Source of the DNA: Brevirhabdus sp.
Lineage (GTDB): Bacteria; Pseudomonadota; Alphaproteobacteria; Rhodobacterales; Rhodobacteraceae
Length of the DNA: 39,310 nucleotides
Direction: 5' to 3'
Assembly (NCBI GenBank): GCA_024637315.1
Contig: JAGXFH010000004.1
Coordinates: forward strand, 85,351 to 124,660
The notes under the pieces are model-generated. The model saw nothing but the letters and a program-made list of their open reading frames with translations, did no database searches and was not told the origin of the DNA. Shown here in pieces: positions 1-8,628 of this stretch. The first letter of the stretch is position 1. Each line of letters opens with the position of its first letter. The position numbers and the translations under genes are program-made.

Positions 1-156
1 GGCATCGCGCGCCATTTTCGCCCGCTCCAATCCTGTGCAATTGCCGCAAAATTGCGTGTGGCGCTTTCATTGGTCCTTTTCGAACCCGCGCCGAGCCAAT
101 AGATAACACTATGCAATAAGGGCGGCCGACCACCGCCCGCCTTAGGGAGAAGACCC
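1..156. promoter_or_regulatory. Upstream region of tatA; possible edge of a divergent gene
   Basis: This leader sits upstream of the Tat operon. A Shine-Dalgarno sequence (ggagaag) lies about 6 bases before the tatA ATG. No convincing sigma-70 promoter pair is visible. On the reverse strand an ATG at 15-13 opens a frame running off the window edge, which could be the start of a divergent gene, but five codons cannot support a call. Confidence 0.3.
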
Positions 157-375
157 ATGCTAAACAATATCGGCCTGCCCGGCCTGCTGCTGATCGCCAT
201 CGTCGTCCTCGTGCTGTTTGGACGCGGTAAAATCTCGTCGCTGATGGGCGAGGTCGGCAAGGGCATAACCTCGTTCAAACGCGGCATCGATGACGGCAAG
301 AAAGAGATCGAAGAGGGTGTGGAAAATGCCCGCGACGTGACCCCCGAAAAGGAAACCGAAAAGGACAAGGCCTAG
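157..375 (+). CDS. tatA: Sec-independent protein translocase subunit TatA
   Basis: TatA is the small membrane subunit of the twin-arginine translocase. It polymerises to form the passage through which folded, often cofactor-containing, proteins cross the inner membrane. The 72-residue product has the family pattern: a short N-terminal transmembrane helix (about residues 6-21), the hinge FGRGKI, an amphipathic helix (about 25-45), and a charged Glu/Lys-rich tail. Length is normal for alphaproteobacterial TatA. It is the first gene of tatABC, with tatB starting 27 bases downstream. The leader agggagaag gives a good ribosome binding site for the chosen ATG. Confidence 0.96.
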   Translation: MLNNIGLPGLLLIAIVVLVLFGRGKISSLMGEVGKGITSFKRGIDDGKKEIEEGVENARDVTPEKETEKDKA

Positions 376-402
376 CGCCTGTCGCTTAGGGGCTGACCGA
401 AC

Positions 403-948
403 ATGTTCGACATCGGCTGGACCGAACTTTTACTGATCGGCATCGTGGCGCTCATCGTGGTGGGCCCCAAGGATTTGCCAGTCATGTTTCATACGCTGGG
501 GCGGTTCACTGCCAAGGCGCGCAACATGGCGCGGGAGTTTTCGCGGGCGATGGATGACGCCGCCAAGGAAAGCGGCGTCGGAGATATGGCGAAAGACTTC
601 AAGGACATGACCAGTGCCCGCAAAATGGGCCTCGACAAGGTCCAGGAAGCGGCCAGCAAGTTCGAAAAATGGGATCCGATGAAAAAATCGACGTCCGTCA
701 AGGGGCCGGCAACGACGGCGTTGACGGAAGAACGTGCCGCGGCAGCCGAGAAGATCCGAGAGGCTACAGCGAAGAAGGCCAGCGAACGGTTGGCCGCGGA
801 AGCCGCTGCTAAATCAGCCGCCGACGCGCCCGAACAGGTCGCGAAACAGGCGAAGGCCAAGCCCGCCGCCAAGCCGAAACCCGCGGCCAAAGCCAAGGCC
901 GATGCGAAGCCAGCCAAGCGCAAGGCCACCAGGAAAGCCGCAGAATGA
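403..948 (+). CDS. tatB: Sec-independent protein translocase subunit TatB
   Basis: TatB works with TatC as the receptor for twin-arginine signal peptides at the inner membrane. The 181-residue product starts MFDIGWTELLLIG, the TatB-type N-terminus, followed by one transmembrane helix and the VGPKDLP motif. A long amphipathic and charged helical region follows. The last ~60 residues are an Ala/Lys/Pro-rich tail with PAAKPK-like repeats, which is low complexity and probably cytoplasmic and disordered. Such tails vary greatly between species. The stop overlaps the tatC start by four bases (ATGA at 945-948), so translation of the two is probably coupled. Confidence 0.95.
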   Translation: MFDIGWTELLLIGIVALIVVGPKDLPVMFHTLGRFTAKARNMAREFSRAMDDAAKESGVGDMAKDFKDMTSARKMGLDKVQEAASKFEKWDPMKKSTSVKGPATTALTEERAAAAEKIREATAKKASERLAAEAAAKSAADAPEQVAKQAKAKPAAKPKPAAKAKADAKPAKRKATRKAAE

Positions 949-1793
949 GCACCGAAGACCTCGAAGACAGCGCCGCGCCGCTGATCGAGCACCTGGCTGA
1001 ACTGCGCTCGCGGCTGATCAAGTCGGTGCTGGCGTTCATAGTTGGCATGGTGATCGCCTTCACGATGGCCGAACCGATCTTCAACTTTCTTACGGCGCCG
1101 CTTTGCACCGTTCTGAACGAGCGCGGGCAGGATTGCGGGCTGGTCTTCATCAAGGCGCAAGAGGGCTTTTTCGTCGCCATCCGGATTTCGCTTCTGGGCG
1201 GTTTTGCCTTGGCCTTTCCCTACATCGCAAACCAGATGTGGCGCTTCGTGGCGCCGGGACTCTACAAGTCAGAAAAGGGCGCGTTCCTGCCGTTCCTGGT
1301 CGCGTCTCCCTTCATGTTCTTCCTTGGCGCGGCGTTCGCCTTCTATGTCGTGACGCCGCTTGCCTTCGATTTCTTCCTGGGCTTTCAACAACTGGGATCG
1401 GGGGAGCAGGCTGAATCCACCGATGGCGTTTTATCCGCGCCGGTGCCAAGCGTGATCTTTCAGGGCTCGGCCGAGGAATACCTGGCCCTGACCATCAAGT
1501 TCATCGTTGCCTTCGGTCTCTGCTTTCAATTGCCCGTGCTGCTGACCCTGATGGGCAAGGCGGGTCTTGTCTCGTCCGAAGGATTGGGCGCGGTCCGCAA
1601 GTATGCGGTGGTCGGAATTCTGCTGCTGGCGGCGATTGTCACGCCGCCCGATGTGATCACACAGGTTATCCTGTTCGTGGTGGTCTATGGCCTTTATGAG
1701 ATATCGATCATGCTGGTTCGCCGTGTTGAGCGTAAGCGCAACGAGAAACTGCGCGCAGAGGGGCTGCTCGATGACGAGGACGAGGTGCTGTGA
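945..1793 (+). CDS. tatC: Sec-independent protein translocase subunit TatC
   Basis: TatC is the multispanning core of the translocase and binds the twin-arginine signal peptide. The 282-residue product starts with the typical cytoplasmic stretch containing PLIEHLAELRSRL, then shows about six hydrophobic segments (near residues 27-47, 85-105, 120-145, 180-205, 220-235 and 238-258). The FALAFPYIANQMWRFVAPGL region is strongly conserved in the family. A loop of about 25 residues (near 150-175, GSGEQAESTDGVL...) is longer than in E. coli, as is common in Rhodobacterales. The start overlaps tatB and the stop overlaps the next gene (GTGA at 1790-1793). Confidence 0.97.
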   Translation: MSTEDLEDSAAPLIEHLAELRSRLIKSVLAFIVGMVIAFTMAEPIFNFLTAPLCTVLNERGQDCGLVFIKAQEGFFVAIRISLLGGFALAFPYIANQMWRFVAPGLYKSEKGAFLPFLVASPFMFFLGAAFAFYVVTPLAFDFFLGFQQLGSGEQAESTDGVLSAPVPSVIFQGSAEEYLALTIKFIVAFGLCFQLPVLLTLMGKAGLVSSEGLGAVRKYAVVGILLLAAIVTPPDVITQVILFVVVYGLYEISIMLVRRVERKRNEKLRAEGLLDDEDEVL

Positions 1794-2629
1794 GCGACGA
1801 GGTGCTGGCCCGCATTGCCGCCGCGCTTGAACGGATGGCGCCAGCACCGAAGCCGGCGCCGGATTTCGAAGTGGCGGACGCGTTTGTCTGGCATGTGGAG
1901 CCTGACCGGCTGGAGCCGGTCAATGCGGTCAACCGTGTCGATCTGGCGTTGCTGGTCGGGATCGACCGGTCACGAAATACGCTGCTTGAAAACACCCGGC
2001 AATTCGCCCGCGGTCTGCCCGCCAACAATGCGCTTTTGTGGGGAGCTCGCGGGATGGGCAAATCCTCGCTCGTCAAGGCGATCCATGCCGAAGTCTTGCG
2101 ACAGGGTCTGCCACTCAAGATCATCGAGGTTCAACGCGAGGATCTGCCTTCGATCGGGCGGCTGTTGAACCTGCTGCGGAGGTCGGACGCGCGGTTCCTG
2201 CTGTTTTGCGACGACCTCTCGTTCAGTCATGACGACCAGCACTACAAATCCTTGAAGGCCGTTCTGGATGGAGGCATCGAGGGTCGGCCGGACAATGTCG
2301 TGTTCTACGCAACATCGAACCGCCGACACCTGATGCCTCGCGACATGATCGAGAACGAGCGCTCAAGCGCCATCAGCCCGTCGGAAGCGACCGAGGAAAA
2401 GGTCTCGCTCTCCGACAGGTTCGGCCTCTGGCTTGGTTTCCACCCGTGCTCGCAGGATGAATACCTTGCGATGATCCGTGGCTATTGCGATGCACACGGG
2501 GTGCAGATCGACGATGAGACGCTGCGCGCCGAGGCGATCGAGTGGCAAGCCACGCGCGGCAGCCGGTCCGGCCGGGTGGCCTGGCAGTATTTCACTGATC
2601 TGGCAGGGCGGCGCGGCATCCGCATTTGA
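1790..2629 (+). CDS. AAA+ ATPase, DUF815 family
   Basis: This is a 279-residue P-loop ATPase of the DUF815 family, whose cellular role is not established. Visible motifs are Walker A GARGMGKSSLV (about residues 84-94), Walker B FLLFCDDLS (about 137-145) and a sensor-like ATSNRRHL (about 174-181). The C-terminal part resembles an AAA+ lid. It has no signal peptide, so it should be cytoplasmic. Translation starts with GTG at 1790, overlapping the tatC stop by four bases, so it is almost certainly cotranslated with the Tat operon. A DUF815 gene directly after tatC recurs in Rhodobacteraceae (recalled, not searched), which suggests a link to envelope or export functions. Confidence 0.85.
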   Translation: MSDEVLARIAAALERMAPAPKPAPDFEVADAFVWHVEPDRLEPVNAVNRVDLALLVGIDRSRNTLLENTRQFARGLPANNALLWGARGMGKSSLVKAIHAEVLRQGLPLKIIEVQREDLPSIGRLLNLLRRSDARFLLFCDDLSFSHDDQHYKSLKAVLDGGIEGRPDNVVFYATSNRRHLMPRDMIENERSSAISPSEATEEKVSLSDRFGLWLGFHPCSQDEYLAMIRGYCDAHGVQIDDETLRAEAIEWQATRGSRSGRVAWQYFTDLAGRRGIRI

Positions 2630-2760
2630 GCCGCAGGCCAGGCATTGCTGCGGACCCCGCCCATTTTGCGGCGAATCAATTCCCAGGATCGTTTCTGAGA
2701 CCGCTCGAAATCCACTCCGGTAGGCACAGCGGCGAGGCGAAGCCGCGGCGCCGGGCCTTT

Positions 2761-3942
2761 TCAGTTCAGAAACGGCATTGGGTCCACGCTGTCGAAGCCC
2801 TGGCGTACCTCGAAGTGCAGGAAGCTCGGATTGGCGTCGCGGATCTTGGCTATCGACTGGCCGCGCTTGACGCTGTCGCCTTTCTCGATGGTTACAGCCT
2901 CGACACCTGCATAGACCGTCAGCAGGTTGTCAGCGTGGCGCAGGACCACGATCGGGACCTGATCGGTGTCGCGGGTGATCGCAGCCACGGTACCGTCAGC
3001 CGCCGCTTTCACCGGCGTTCCGGCACTGGCGGAAATGTCGATACCTTCGTTCTTGCCCTTGGAATAGCCGCGGATGATGCTGCCGCCGACCGGCATCATC
3101 AGCCTCGATGACCCAGAAGCCTCGGTCTTGTCCTTGGCAAGATCGGGCGATGCCGGGGGCGTCGGCGCCGCGGCGGCGGGCGTGTCTTCCCCGGGCAGGG
3201 GCGCTGTGGCGCTTGGCGGGATCGGCGTCGCCGATCCGCTGCCTGGCGCAGCGACTGCGGCTGACGCGGGCGGTGCTTCCGATGCCACCGGGATCAGCAG
3301 GTATTGCCCTTCACGGACGATCATGTCGGACCCGAGCCCATTCCATTCGGCCAAAGAGCGTGGAGAGACATTGTAAAGCCGCGCGATCTGGAACGCGGTC
3401 TCGCCGCGCAGCACCTTGTGGCGGATCGGCTCGGTGCCGACTTGGGCGGCGGGCGCGGGCGCGGCTTGTGCCGGGGTGATCGGGCTTTGCGGGCCTGCCC
3501 GGTCGATCGCCGCCCCGGCCAGCGTCGTCACGTCTACCTGTCCGCCGGGCTGGATCGGCCCCGTGCCGATTGCGCCGGTGGCAGGCGAGGGCTCGCCGAC
3601 GCGACGGGGCAGGGCGATGACCTCGTCCTGCCGCAAGACCGCATCGGTGGGCATGCCGTTGTGGCGGGCAAGCTCCTCGACAGGCAGACCGACCCGAGCC
3701 GCGACATCGCCGATCCGATCGCCGCGCTGCGCTATCGCCACCTGGTAGTTGGGGTAAGAGATCACGCCGCGATCATCGGGCCGGGGTCGTTGTGCCGTCG
3801 CGGCAAGTGCCGCTTCGGATGTATCCAATCCGCCGCCGTAGCGCCGAAAATCGAGGTCGAAGGGTTGCCCGCAGGCGGTGAGCGTCACCAGCGCGGTTCC
3901 CAGAAAAGCTGCGCGCAGGCAGGTGCGGTTGCTGTCTGACAT
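2761..3942 (-). CDS. NlpD-like LysM/degenerate LytM lipoprotein
   Basis: This is a 393-residue envelope lipoprotein. The N-terminus is a lipoprotein signal ending in the lipobox LTAC, with Cys24 as the likely lipidated residue. Two LysM-like peptidoglycan-binding segments follow (about 60-112 and 172-220), then an Ala/Pro-rich linker and a C-terminal M23/LytM domain (about 280-393). The LytM domain has NEGID where active enzymes have a metal-binding His, and YAG where they have YAH. It is therefore probably inactive, as in E. coli NlpD, which activates amidases rather than cutting peptidoglycan. It lies downstream of surE and pcm, like nlpD in enterobacteria. I chose the ATG at 3942, which has GAGG upstream, over an ATG five codons earlier. 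Confidence 0.88.
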   Translation of the reverse strand: MSDSNRTCLRAAFLGTALVTLTACGQPFDLDFRRYGGGLDTSEAALAATAQRPRPDDRGVISYPNYQVAIAQRGDRIGDVAARVGLPVEELARHNGMPTDAVLRQDEVIALPRRVGEPSPATGAIGTGPIQPGGQVDVTTLAGAAIDRAGPQSPITPAQAAPAPAAQVGTEPIRHKVLRGETAFQIARLYNVSPRSLAEWNGLGSDMIVREGQYLLIPVASEAPPASAAVAAPGSGSATPIPPSATAPLPGEDTPAAAAPTPPASPDLAKDKTEASGSSRLMMPVGGSIIRGYSKGKNEGIDISASAGTPVKAAADGTVAAITRDTDQVPIVVLRHADNLLTVYAGVEAVTIEKGDSVKRGQSIAKIRDANPSFLHFEVRQGFDSVDPMPFLN

Positions 3943-4002
3943 GGCTCGTATCCTCATTTTCCTGGCCCTGTTGCCGGACCTTTGGGCGCCCTTGCGGGCC
4001 TT

Positions 4003-4644
4003 TCAATCCTGGCCCAGACCCTCGATCAGGGGCACGAACCGCACCGGCCGGAGTTCGTCATAGTCGAATCCTGTTTCGCTGCGTGTCACCTTAATGAGGC
4101 TTTGTACCGCATCCGACTGGCCAACCGGCACCACCATGATACCGCCAATTCGCAGTTGCGCCAATAGGGGGCCGGGGGGATCTTCGGCGGCGGCTGTGAC
4201 CATGATCCTGTCGAACGGCTCTTGATCGGGCAGGCCGTGGCTGCCATCGGCGGTGAAAGCGGTGATATTGGTCAGGTTCAACTCTTCAAAGATCGCCTTA
4301 GCGGCATTTACAAGGCGGCGGTGGCGATCGACGGTGTAGACCCGCCGCGCCAACTGGCTGAGAATGGCGGCCTGATAGCCGGACCCGGTGCCAACCTCCA
4401 GCACCTTGTCCCGGGTCTGCACGTTCAGCGCCTGGGTCATCAGGCCGACCACGGACGGCTGGCTGATCGTCTGGCCGCAGGCAATGGGCAGCGGCATATC
4501 CTCATAGGCGCGTTCGGCAAAGATGCCGCGCACGAAGGGGCCACGGTCGATCTTCTCCATCGCCTCCAGAACGCGCTTGTCGGTCACGCCCTTGCTGCGC
4601 AGCGCGTAGAGGAACTGCATCTTGCGTTCGGCTTCCTCTGTCAT
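4003..4644 (-). CDS. pcm: Protein-L-isoaspartate O-methyltransferase
   Basis: Pcm methylates isoaspartyl residues in damaged proteins using S-adenosylmethionine and so starts their repair. The 213-residue product has the SAM-binding glycine loop [19 protein letters not shown] (about residues 81-99), preceded by [17 protein letters not shown], a hallmark of the family. The [20 protein letters not shown] segment near the C-terminus also fits. Length is normal. It starts 25 bases after the surE stop and ends about 60 bases before the lipoprotein, so the three probably form one transcript. Confidence 0.95.
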   Translation of the reverse strand: MTEEAERKMQFLYALRSKGVTDKRVLEAMEKIDRGPFVRGIFAERAYEDMPLPIACGQTISQPSVVGLMTQALNVQTRDKVLEVGTGSGYQAAILSQLARRVYTVDRHRRLVNAAKAIFEELNLTNITAFTADGSHGLPDQEPFDRIMVTAAAEDPPGPLLAQLRIGGIMVVPVGQSDAVQSLIKVTRSETGFDYDELRPVRFVPLIEGLGQD

Positions 4645-4669
4645 CGGCGGCAGCCTTGGGCAATCGTCG

Positions 4670-5455
4670 TCATTCCAGCCGGTCCTTCAGCTCTGCAAGC
4701 ACGTCATGCGCCGTCAGATCGGCGCGCAGCGGCGTAACCGAGATGTAGCCTTCCAGGTTGAGCGCGGCATCGGATCCCGGCAGCGTCGGCTCTTGTTGTG
4801 GGGCCCCCGTCACCCAGAGAAACCGGCGACCGGTCGGTGACAAGTGCGGTTCGACGCCGAAGCCCATGTCGCGGCGGTAGCCTTGTGGTGCGACCCGGAT
4901 GCCCTTGCAGTCATCAGAGGCCACAGGCGGGAAGTTCACATTGTAGAAAACCCCGTAGTCGTCCGCCGTCCAGACCCCGCGATCCATGATCGTCCGCACG
5001 GTCTTCACACCGTGGGTGCGGGCGGTTTCGAACGGATCATCCAGCTTCGCGGTTTCGGGGCCCATGTACTGGCTCAGCGCGATCGCGGGGATGCCATGCA
5101 GCGCGGCCTCCATCGCTCCCCCCACGGTACCGGAATAAAGAACGTTCTCGGCGGCGTTGTTGCCACGGTTGACGCCTGACAGTACCAAGTCGGGTTTGCC
5201 GTCCGGCAGTACATCGAACAGGCCCGCCAGCACGCAGTCGGCGGGTGAACCTTCGGCCGCCCACCGGCGCGGCCCCATCTCGGCTATCATCATCGGGTGA
5301 GTATAGCTTATCGCATGCCCGACGCCGGACTGCTCGAAGGCGGGCGCGACAGTCCAGACCTCGCCATCCGCACCCGCGATCTCTTCAGCAATGGCCGTCA
5401 GCACCTTCAAGCCGGGTGCGTTGATTCCGTCGTCATTTGTGATGAGTATTCGCAT
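4670..5455 (-). CDS. surE: 5'/3'-nucleotidase SurE
   Basis: SurE is a metal-dependent phosphatase acting on nucleoside monophosphates and is linked to stress survival. The 261-residue product begins [16 protein letters not shown], where the two Asp residues are metal ligands. Further conserved elements are SPADCV (about residues 69-74) and [20 protein letters not shown] (about 93-112), which includes the metal-binding Asn. Length is normal. The order surE-pcm-lipoprotein matches surE-pcm-nlpD of gammaproteobacteria. In many Rhodobacteraceae serS precedes surE (recalled); no serS lies next to it here. Confidence 0.95.
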   Translation of the reverse strand: MRILITNDDGINAPGLKVLTAIAEEIAGADGEVWTVAPAFEQSGVGHAISYTHPMMIAEMGPRRWAAEGSPADCVLAGLFDVLPDGKPDLVLSGVNRGNNAAENVLYSGTVGGAMEAALHGIPAIALSQYMGPETAKLDDPFETARTHGVKTVRTIMDRGVWTADDYGVFYNVNFPPVASDDCKGIRVAPQGYRRDMGFGVEPHLSPTGRRFLWVTGAPQQEPTLPGSDAALNLEGYISVTPLRADLTAHDVLAELKDRLE

Positions 5456-5588
5456 GGATCCGCCCGACTTTTCTGTTCAATACGGGACCGTCCGGGCCGC
5501 GGCAAGTGCTGCCTCACATTCGACTGGTCGGTCTTTCTTGTCCGTTTTCTTTAGAACTTCACCGGTCCGAGCGCACGCAAATCCGCTG

Positions 5589-6251
5589 TCAGCCTGTCTG
5601 GATCGAGGCCAGAAGCCGGGTCACCTCGGCCTGCGGGCTGGCAAGGGCTGCACGGTTCTCGCCGGGGAAGAACCGCGCACGGGTGGCGGTGGGCATCGGC
5701 GCCGGCGTCAGGATATGGACCTGCACGCCGTTGGCCGCCGCCTCTGCCTGCCAACTGCGTGCAAGTGCGATCTGCGCCGCCTTGGTGGCGCCGTAGCTGC
5801 CGAAAAACTTCTGACCGGCACGCGGATCGTCGAAGAAGAGCGCGCGGCCCGCCGGGGCCAGCGCCAGAAGCGGCTCGACCATCGGAATGAGCTTGCCGGT
5901 CGCGGTGACGTTGGCCGCCACGGACGTGTCCCAGTCCTTGGCGTCGATATGGGCGGCCGGGGCCAGCGGGGCGGCGTGGATCGCCGCGTGGACCCAGGTG
6001 TCGACATGGCCCCAGCGGTCGTAGACCGACCGGCAAAGCTGCGCCATCGCTTCGACCAGCGTAATGTCCATCGGCGCGAGCGTGGCTTGACCGTCCCTGG
6101 CCTTGATGCGGTCATCAAGCTCTTCCAGGGCGCCGGTCGTGCGGGCGACGGCGACGATGTGGTGATCGGCGGCAAGCGCTTCGGCGAAGGCCGCGCCGAG
6201 GCCGCGGGAAGCTCCGGTCACGAGGGCGATTTTAGTTTTCTTTTCAGGCAC
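5589..6251 (-). CDS. Short-chain dehydrogenase/reductase (SDR)
   Basis: This is a classical SDR oxidoreductase of 220 residues. The NAD(P)-binding motif TGASRGLG is at about residues 14-21, and the catalytic YxxxK appears as YGATK (about 153-157). The FFDDP segment sits where the catalytic Ser strand is expected, and no obvious Ser is visible at the usual position, so the activity is uncertain. The substrate cannot be predicted. It lies about 70 bases downstream of purF on the same strand and may be a distal cotranscribed gene. An SDR next to purF is common in Rhodobacteraceae (recalled). Confidence 0.85.
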   Translation of the reverse strand: MPEKKTKIALVTGASRGLGAAFAEALAADHHIVAVARTTGALEELDDRIKARDGQATLAPMDITLVEAMAQLCRSVYDRWGHVDTWVHAAIHAAPLAPAAHIDAKDWDTSVAANVTATGKLIPMVEPLLALAPAGRALFFDDPRAGQKFFGSYGATKAAQIALARSWQAEAAANGVQVHILTPAPMPTATRARFFPGENRAALASPQAEVTRLLASIQTG

Positions 6252-6324
6252 TTTTCAGGGCTTCATGATGTTGGGGTGGCGGGTTCGTGCCGGTCCGGCA
6301 CGGTGATCAAGCGGGGTCACGGGC

Positions 6325-7809
6325 TCACTCTGCCGCCGTTTTCATGGCAAAGCCCTTTTCGATCATGTCTGCCGGCTTCACGGGATAGTCACCCGAGAAG
6401 CAGGCATCGCAATATTGCGGCGTCCTGGCATCTCGGCCCCCCGACTCCCCGACCGCGCGGTAGAGACCGTCCAGCGAAATGAACTTCAGGCTGTCGACGC
6501 CGATATGGTCGCGCATTTCGTCTTCGCTCATATGGCTGGCCAGCAGCTTTTCGCGTTCCGGCGTGTCGACGCCGTAAAAGCACGGCCATGCCGTTGGCGG
6601 CGAGGCTATGCGAAAATGCACTTCGGCAGCGCCAGCATCCAGAATCATTTCCTTGATCTTCAGGCTGGTGGTGCCGCGGACCACCGAGTCGTCGACAAGA
6701 ATGACCCGCTTGCCGCGGATCAGCGCCCGATTGACGTTCAGCTTCAGCCGCACGCCCATATTGCGGATCTGTTCGGTCGGCTCGATGAAAGTACGGCCCA
6801 TATACTGGTTTCGGATGATCCCCATCGCGTAGGGAATGCCGCTTTCCTGTGAATAGCCGATCGCGGCCGGAGTGCCGCTGTCGGGAACCGGGCAAACAAG
6901 GTCGGCATCCACCGGTGCTTCGCGGGCCAGTTCGACGCCGATCTGGCGGCGGGTTTCATAGACGGAACGGCCGCCAAGGATCGAGTCGGGGCGCGAGAAA
7001 TAGACATGCTCGAAGATGCAGAATCGCGGCTTGACGCGTTCGAACGGGTGGAAACTTTGCAGGCCTTCAGCCTCGGAAATCACCACCATCTCGCCGGGTT
7101 CGACTTCACGGATGAACTCGGCGCCAACGATGTCGAGCGCGCAGGTTTCCGAAGACAGCACCCACCCCTCTCCGAGCTTGCCCAGAACCAGCGGACGGAC
7201 GCCAAGCGGGTCGCGGACGCCGATCAGCTTGGTTCGGGTCATCGCAACGACCGAGAACGCGCCTTCGACCCGGCGCAGAGCATCCTTCATCCGTTCGGGA
7301 ATATTGCGTTGCAGGGATCGCGCCATCAGGTGGATGATGCATTCGCTGTCGGAATGGCTCTGGAAGATCGAGCCGCGCTCGATCAGTTCCTTTCGCAGCG
7401 CTTCGGCATTTGTGATGTTGCCGTTATGGGCGATGGCGGCACCACCCATGGCAAACTCGCCGAAGAACGGCTGCACGTCGCGGATCTGGGTGTTGCCCTT
7501 GGAACCGGCGGTGGAATAGCGGACATGGCCAATCGCAAGCGCGCCGGGCAGCGTCTCCATCAAACTGGCCTTGGTGAAATTGTCGCGGACATAGCCGAAG
7601 CGGCGGGCAGAGGAGAACCCGACCTCTGGCGCGTAGCTGACGATACCGCCAGCTTCCTGGCCGCGATGTTGCAGTGCGTGCAGGCCGAGGGCCACGAAAT
7701 TCGCCGCATCCCTCGTCCCGATGACGCCGTAAACGCCACATTCCTCTTTCAGTTTATCATCGTCGAAAGGGTGGGCGAGGAACGGCTTGACTGAGGACAA
7801 CTTTCGCAT
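6325..7809 (-). CDS. purF: Amidophosphoribosyltransferase
   Basis: PurF catalyses the first committed step of purine synthesis, transferring the glutamine amide to PRPP. The 494-residue product has a short N-terminal propeptide before the catalytic Cys in KEECGVYGVIG, so it is probably processed so that this Cys becomes residue 1. The PRPP-binding motif VILVDDSVVRGTTS is present. Four cysteines sit at positions expected for a Bacillus-type [4Fe-4S] cluster: RFCIFEH, WPCFYGVD and the pair in YCDAC near the C-terminus. It therefore looks like the Fe-S, propeptide-bearing class rather than the E. coli class. It follows cvpA, the usual neighbour. Confidence 0.96.
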   Translation of the reverse strand: MRKLSSVKPFLAHPFDDDKLKEECGVYGVIGTRDAANFVALGLHALQHRGQEAGGIVSYAPEVGFSSARRFGYVRDNFTKASLMETLPGALAIGHVRYSTAGSKGNTQIRDVQPFFGEFAMGGAAIAHNGNITNAEALRKELIERGSIFQSHSDSECIIHLMARSLQRNIPERMKDALRRVEGAFSVVAMTRTKLIGVRDPLGVRPLVLGKLGEGWVLSSETCALDIVGAEFIREVEPGEMVVISEAEGLQSFHPFERVKPRFCIFEHVYFSRPDSILGGRSVYETRRQIGVELAREAPVDADLVCPVPDSGTPAAIGYSQESGIPYAMGIIRNQYMGRTFIEPTEQIRNMGVRLKLNVNRALIRGKRVILVDDSVVRGTTSLKIKEMILDAGAAEVHFRIASPPTAWPCFYGVDTPEREKLLASHMSEDEMRDHIGVDSLKFISLDGLYRAVGESGGRDARTPQYCDACFSGDYPVKPADMIEKGFAMKTAAE

Positions 7810-7987
7810 CCTGTGGCGGGGCTCCGAATCCGGTCGTGGGACAGACGCTCCCCGTGTAGTACCTTAGCCGCCCGGTGTCACGCTGGGATCACGAAACAAT
7901 CCGTGAACCGGCTCCGCGGTGCGGTCCAGGCCCTGGATTTGGCGGTCGGTGCAAGCCAGGCGTCCGGCCACGGGCCGCTTGTTCGTC

Positions 7988-8605
7988 TCAATTGGCGGCT
8001 GGCGCTTCGGGCGCTTCGGGGGTGGGAATAGCCGGGGCGACGGCGTCTGTCGGTGCGCCGCAAGTGCCGACCAGTTCCTCGTACCGCGCGACGATCCACG
8101 CGGGCGCGTCTTCGGGGATCGAATCGTTCAGCCGGTCCTGCGCCGCGGCGAAGATCTGGGCCGAGCGGCTGTCATCGACCATCTGCACCGTGCCGCCCGC
8201 AATCGCGCGGTCGTAAACCACGAATGCAACGGCGACCAGCAACAGGCCGCGGGCGACGCCGAACAGGAAGCCAAGCCCCTGATCAAGCCCGCCAAGCGCC
8301 GAGCGCTGGATGGCCGAGGAGAAGAGCGGCGCAAAGATCGACACGATCACCAGTGAAAGCGCGAAGACGGCGGCGAAGGCGGCGATGATCGCCAGTTCAC
8401 AGCTATCGCCCAGAAAGTCGCCGACCATCGGGATTTCGCGAATCAGCGGCTCTGCCTTGGGGGCGAAGATATAGGCCAGTACGGCTGCGGCGACCCAGCC
8501 GACAATCGCCATCGCCTCGCGCACGAAACCGCGCGAATAGGCCAGAATGGCCGAAACTATGATGACCAACGCCACCACGCCATCAATGACTGTGAAACCT
8601 TCCAT
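7988..8605 (-). CDS. cvpA: CvpA family membrane protein
   Basis: CvpA-family proteins are small inner-membrane proteins, named from E. coli colicin V production and tied to envelope homeostasis. The 205-residue product starts with MEGFTVIDGVVALVIIVSAILAYSRGFVREAM-type sequence (read in two overlapping parts), the family signature. It has about four hydrophobic segments (near 7-22, 30-48, 65-90 and 105-125). The last ~80 residues are soluble, ending in an Ala/Pro/Glu-rich tail. It lies between radA and purF, an arrangement widespread in alphaproteobacteria. A 178-base spacer to purF leaves room for a separate purF promoter, but I cannot point to one. Confidence 0.9.
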   Translation of the reverse strand: MEGFTVIDGVVALVIIVSAILAYSRGFVREAMAIVGWVAAAVLAYIFAPKAEPLIREIPMVGDFLGDSCELAIIAAFAAVFALSLVIVSIFAPLFSSAIQRSALGGLDQGLGFLFGVARGLLLVAVAFVVYDRAIAGGTVQMVDDSRSAQIFAAAQDRLNDSIPEDAPAWIVARYEELVGTCGAPTDAVAPAIPTPEAPEAPAAN

Positions 8606-8628
8606 GCTCTTCTCTCTCCTCGCGCGTG

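Noticed and set aside
2630-2760. Bidirectional terminator between the DUF815 and NlpD-like genes
   Set aside because: A 6-bp stem (CCGCAG/CTGCGG) exists near 2631-2653 but no T-run follows on either strand.
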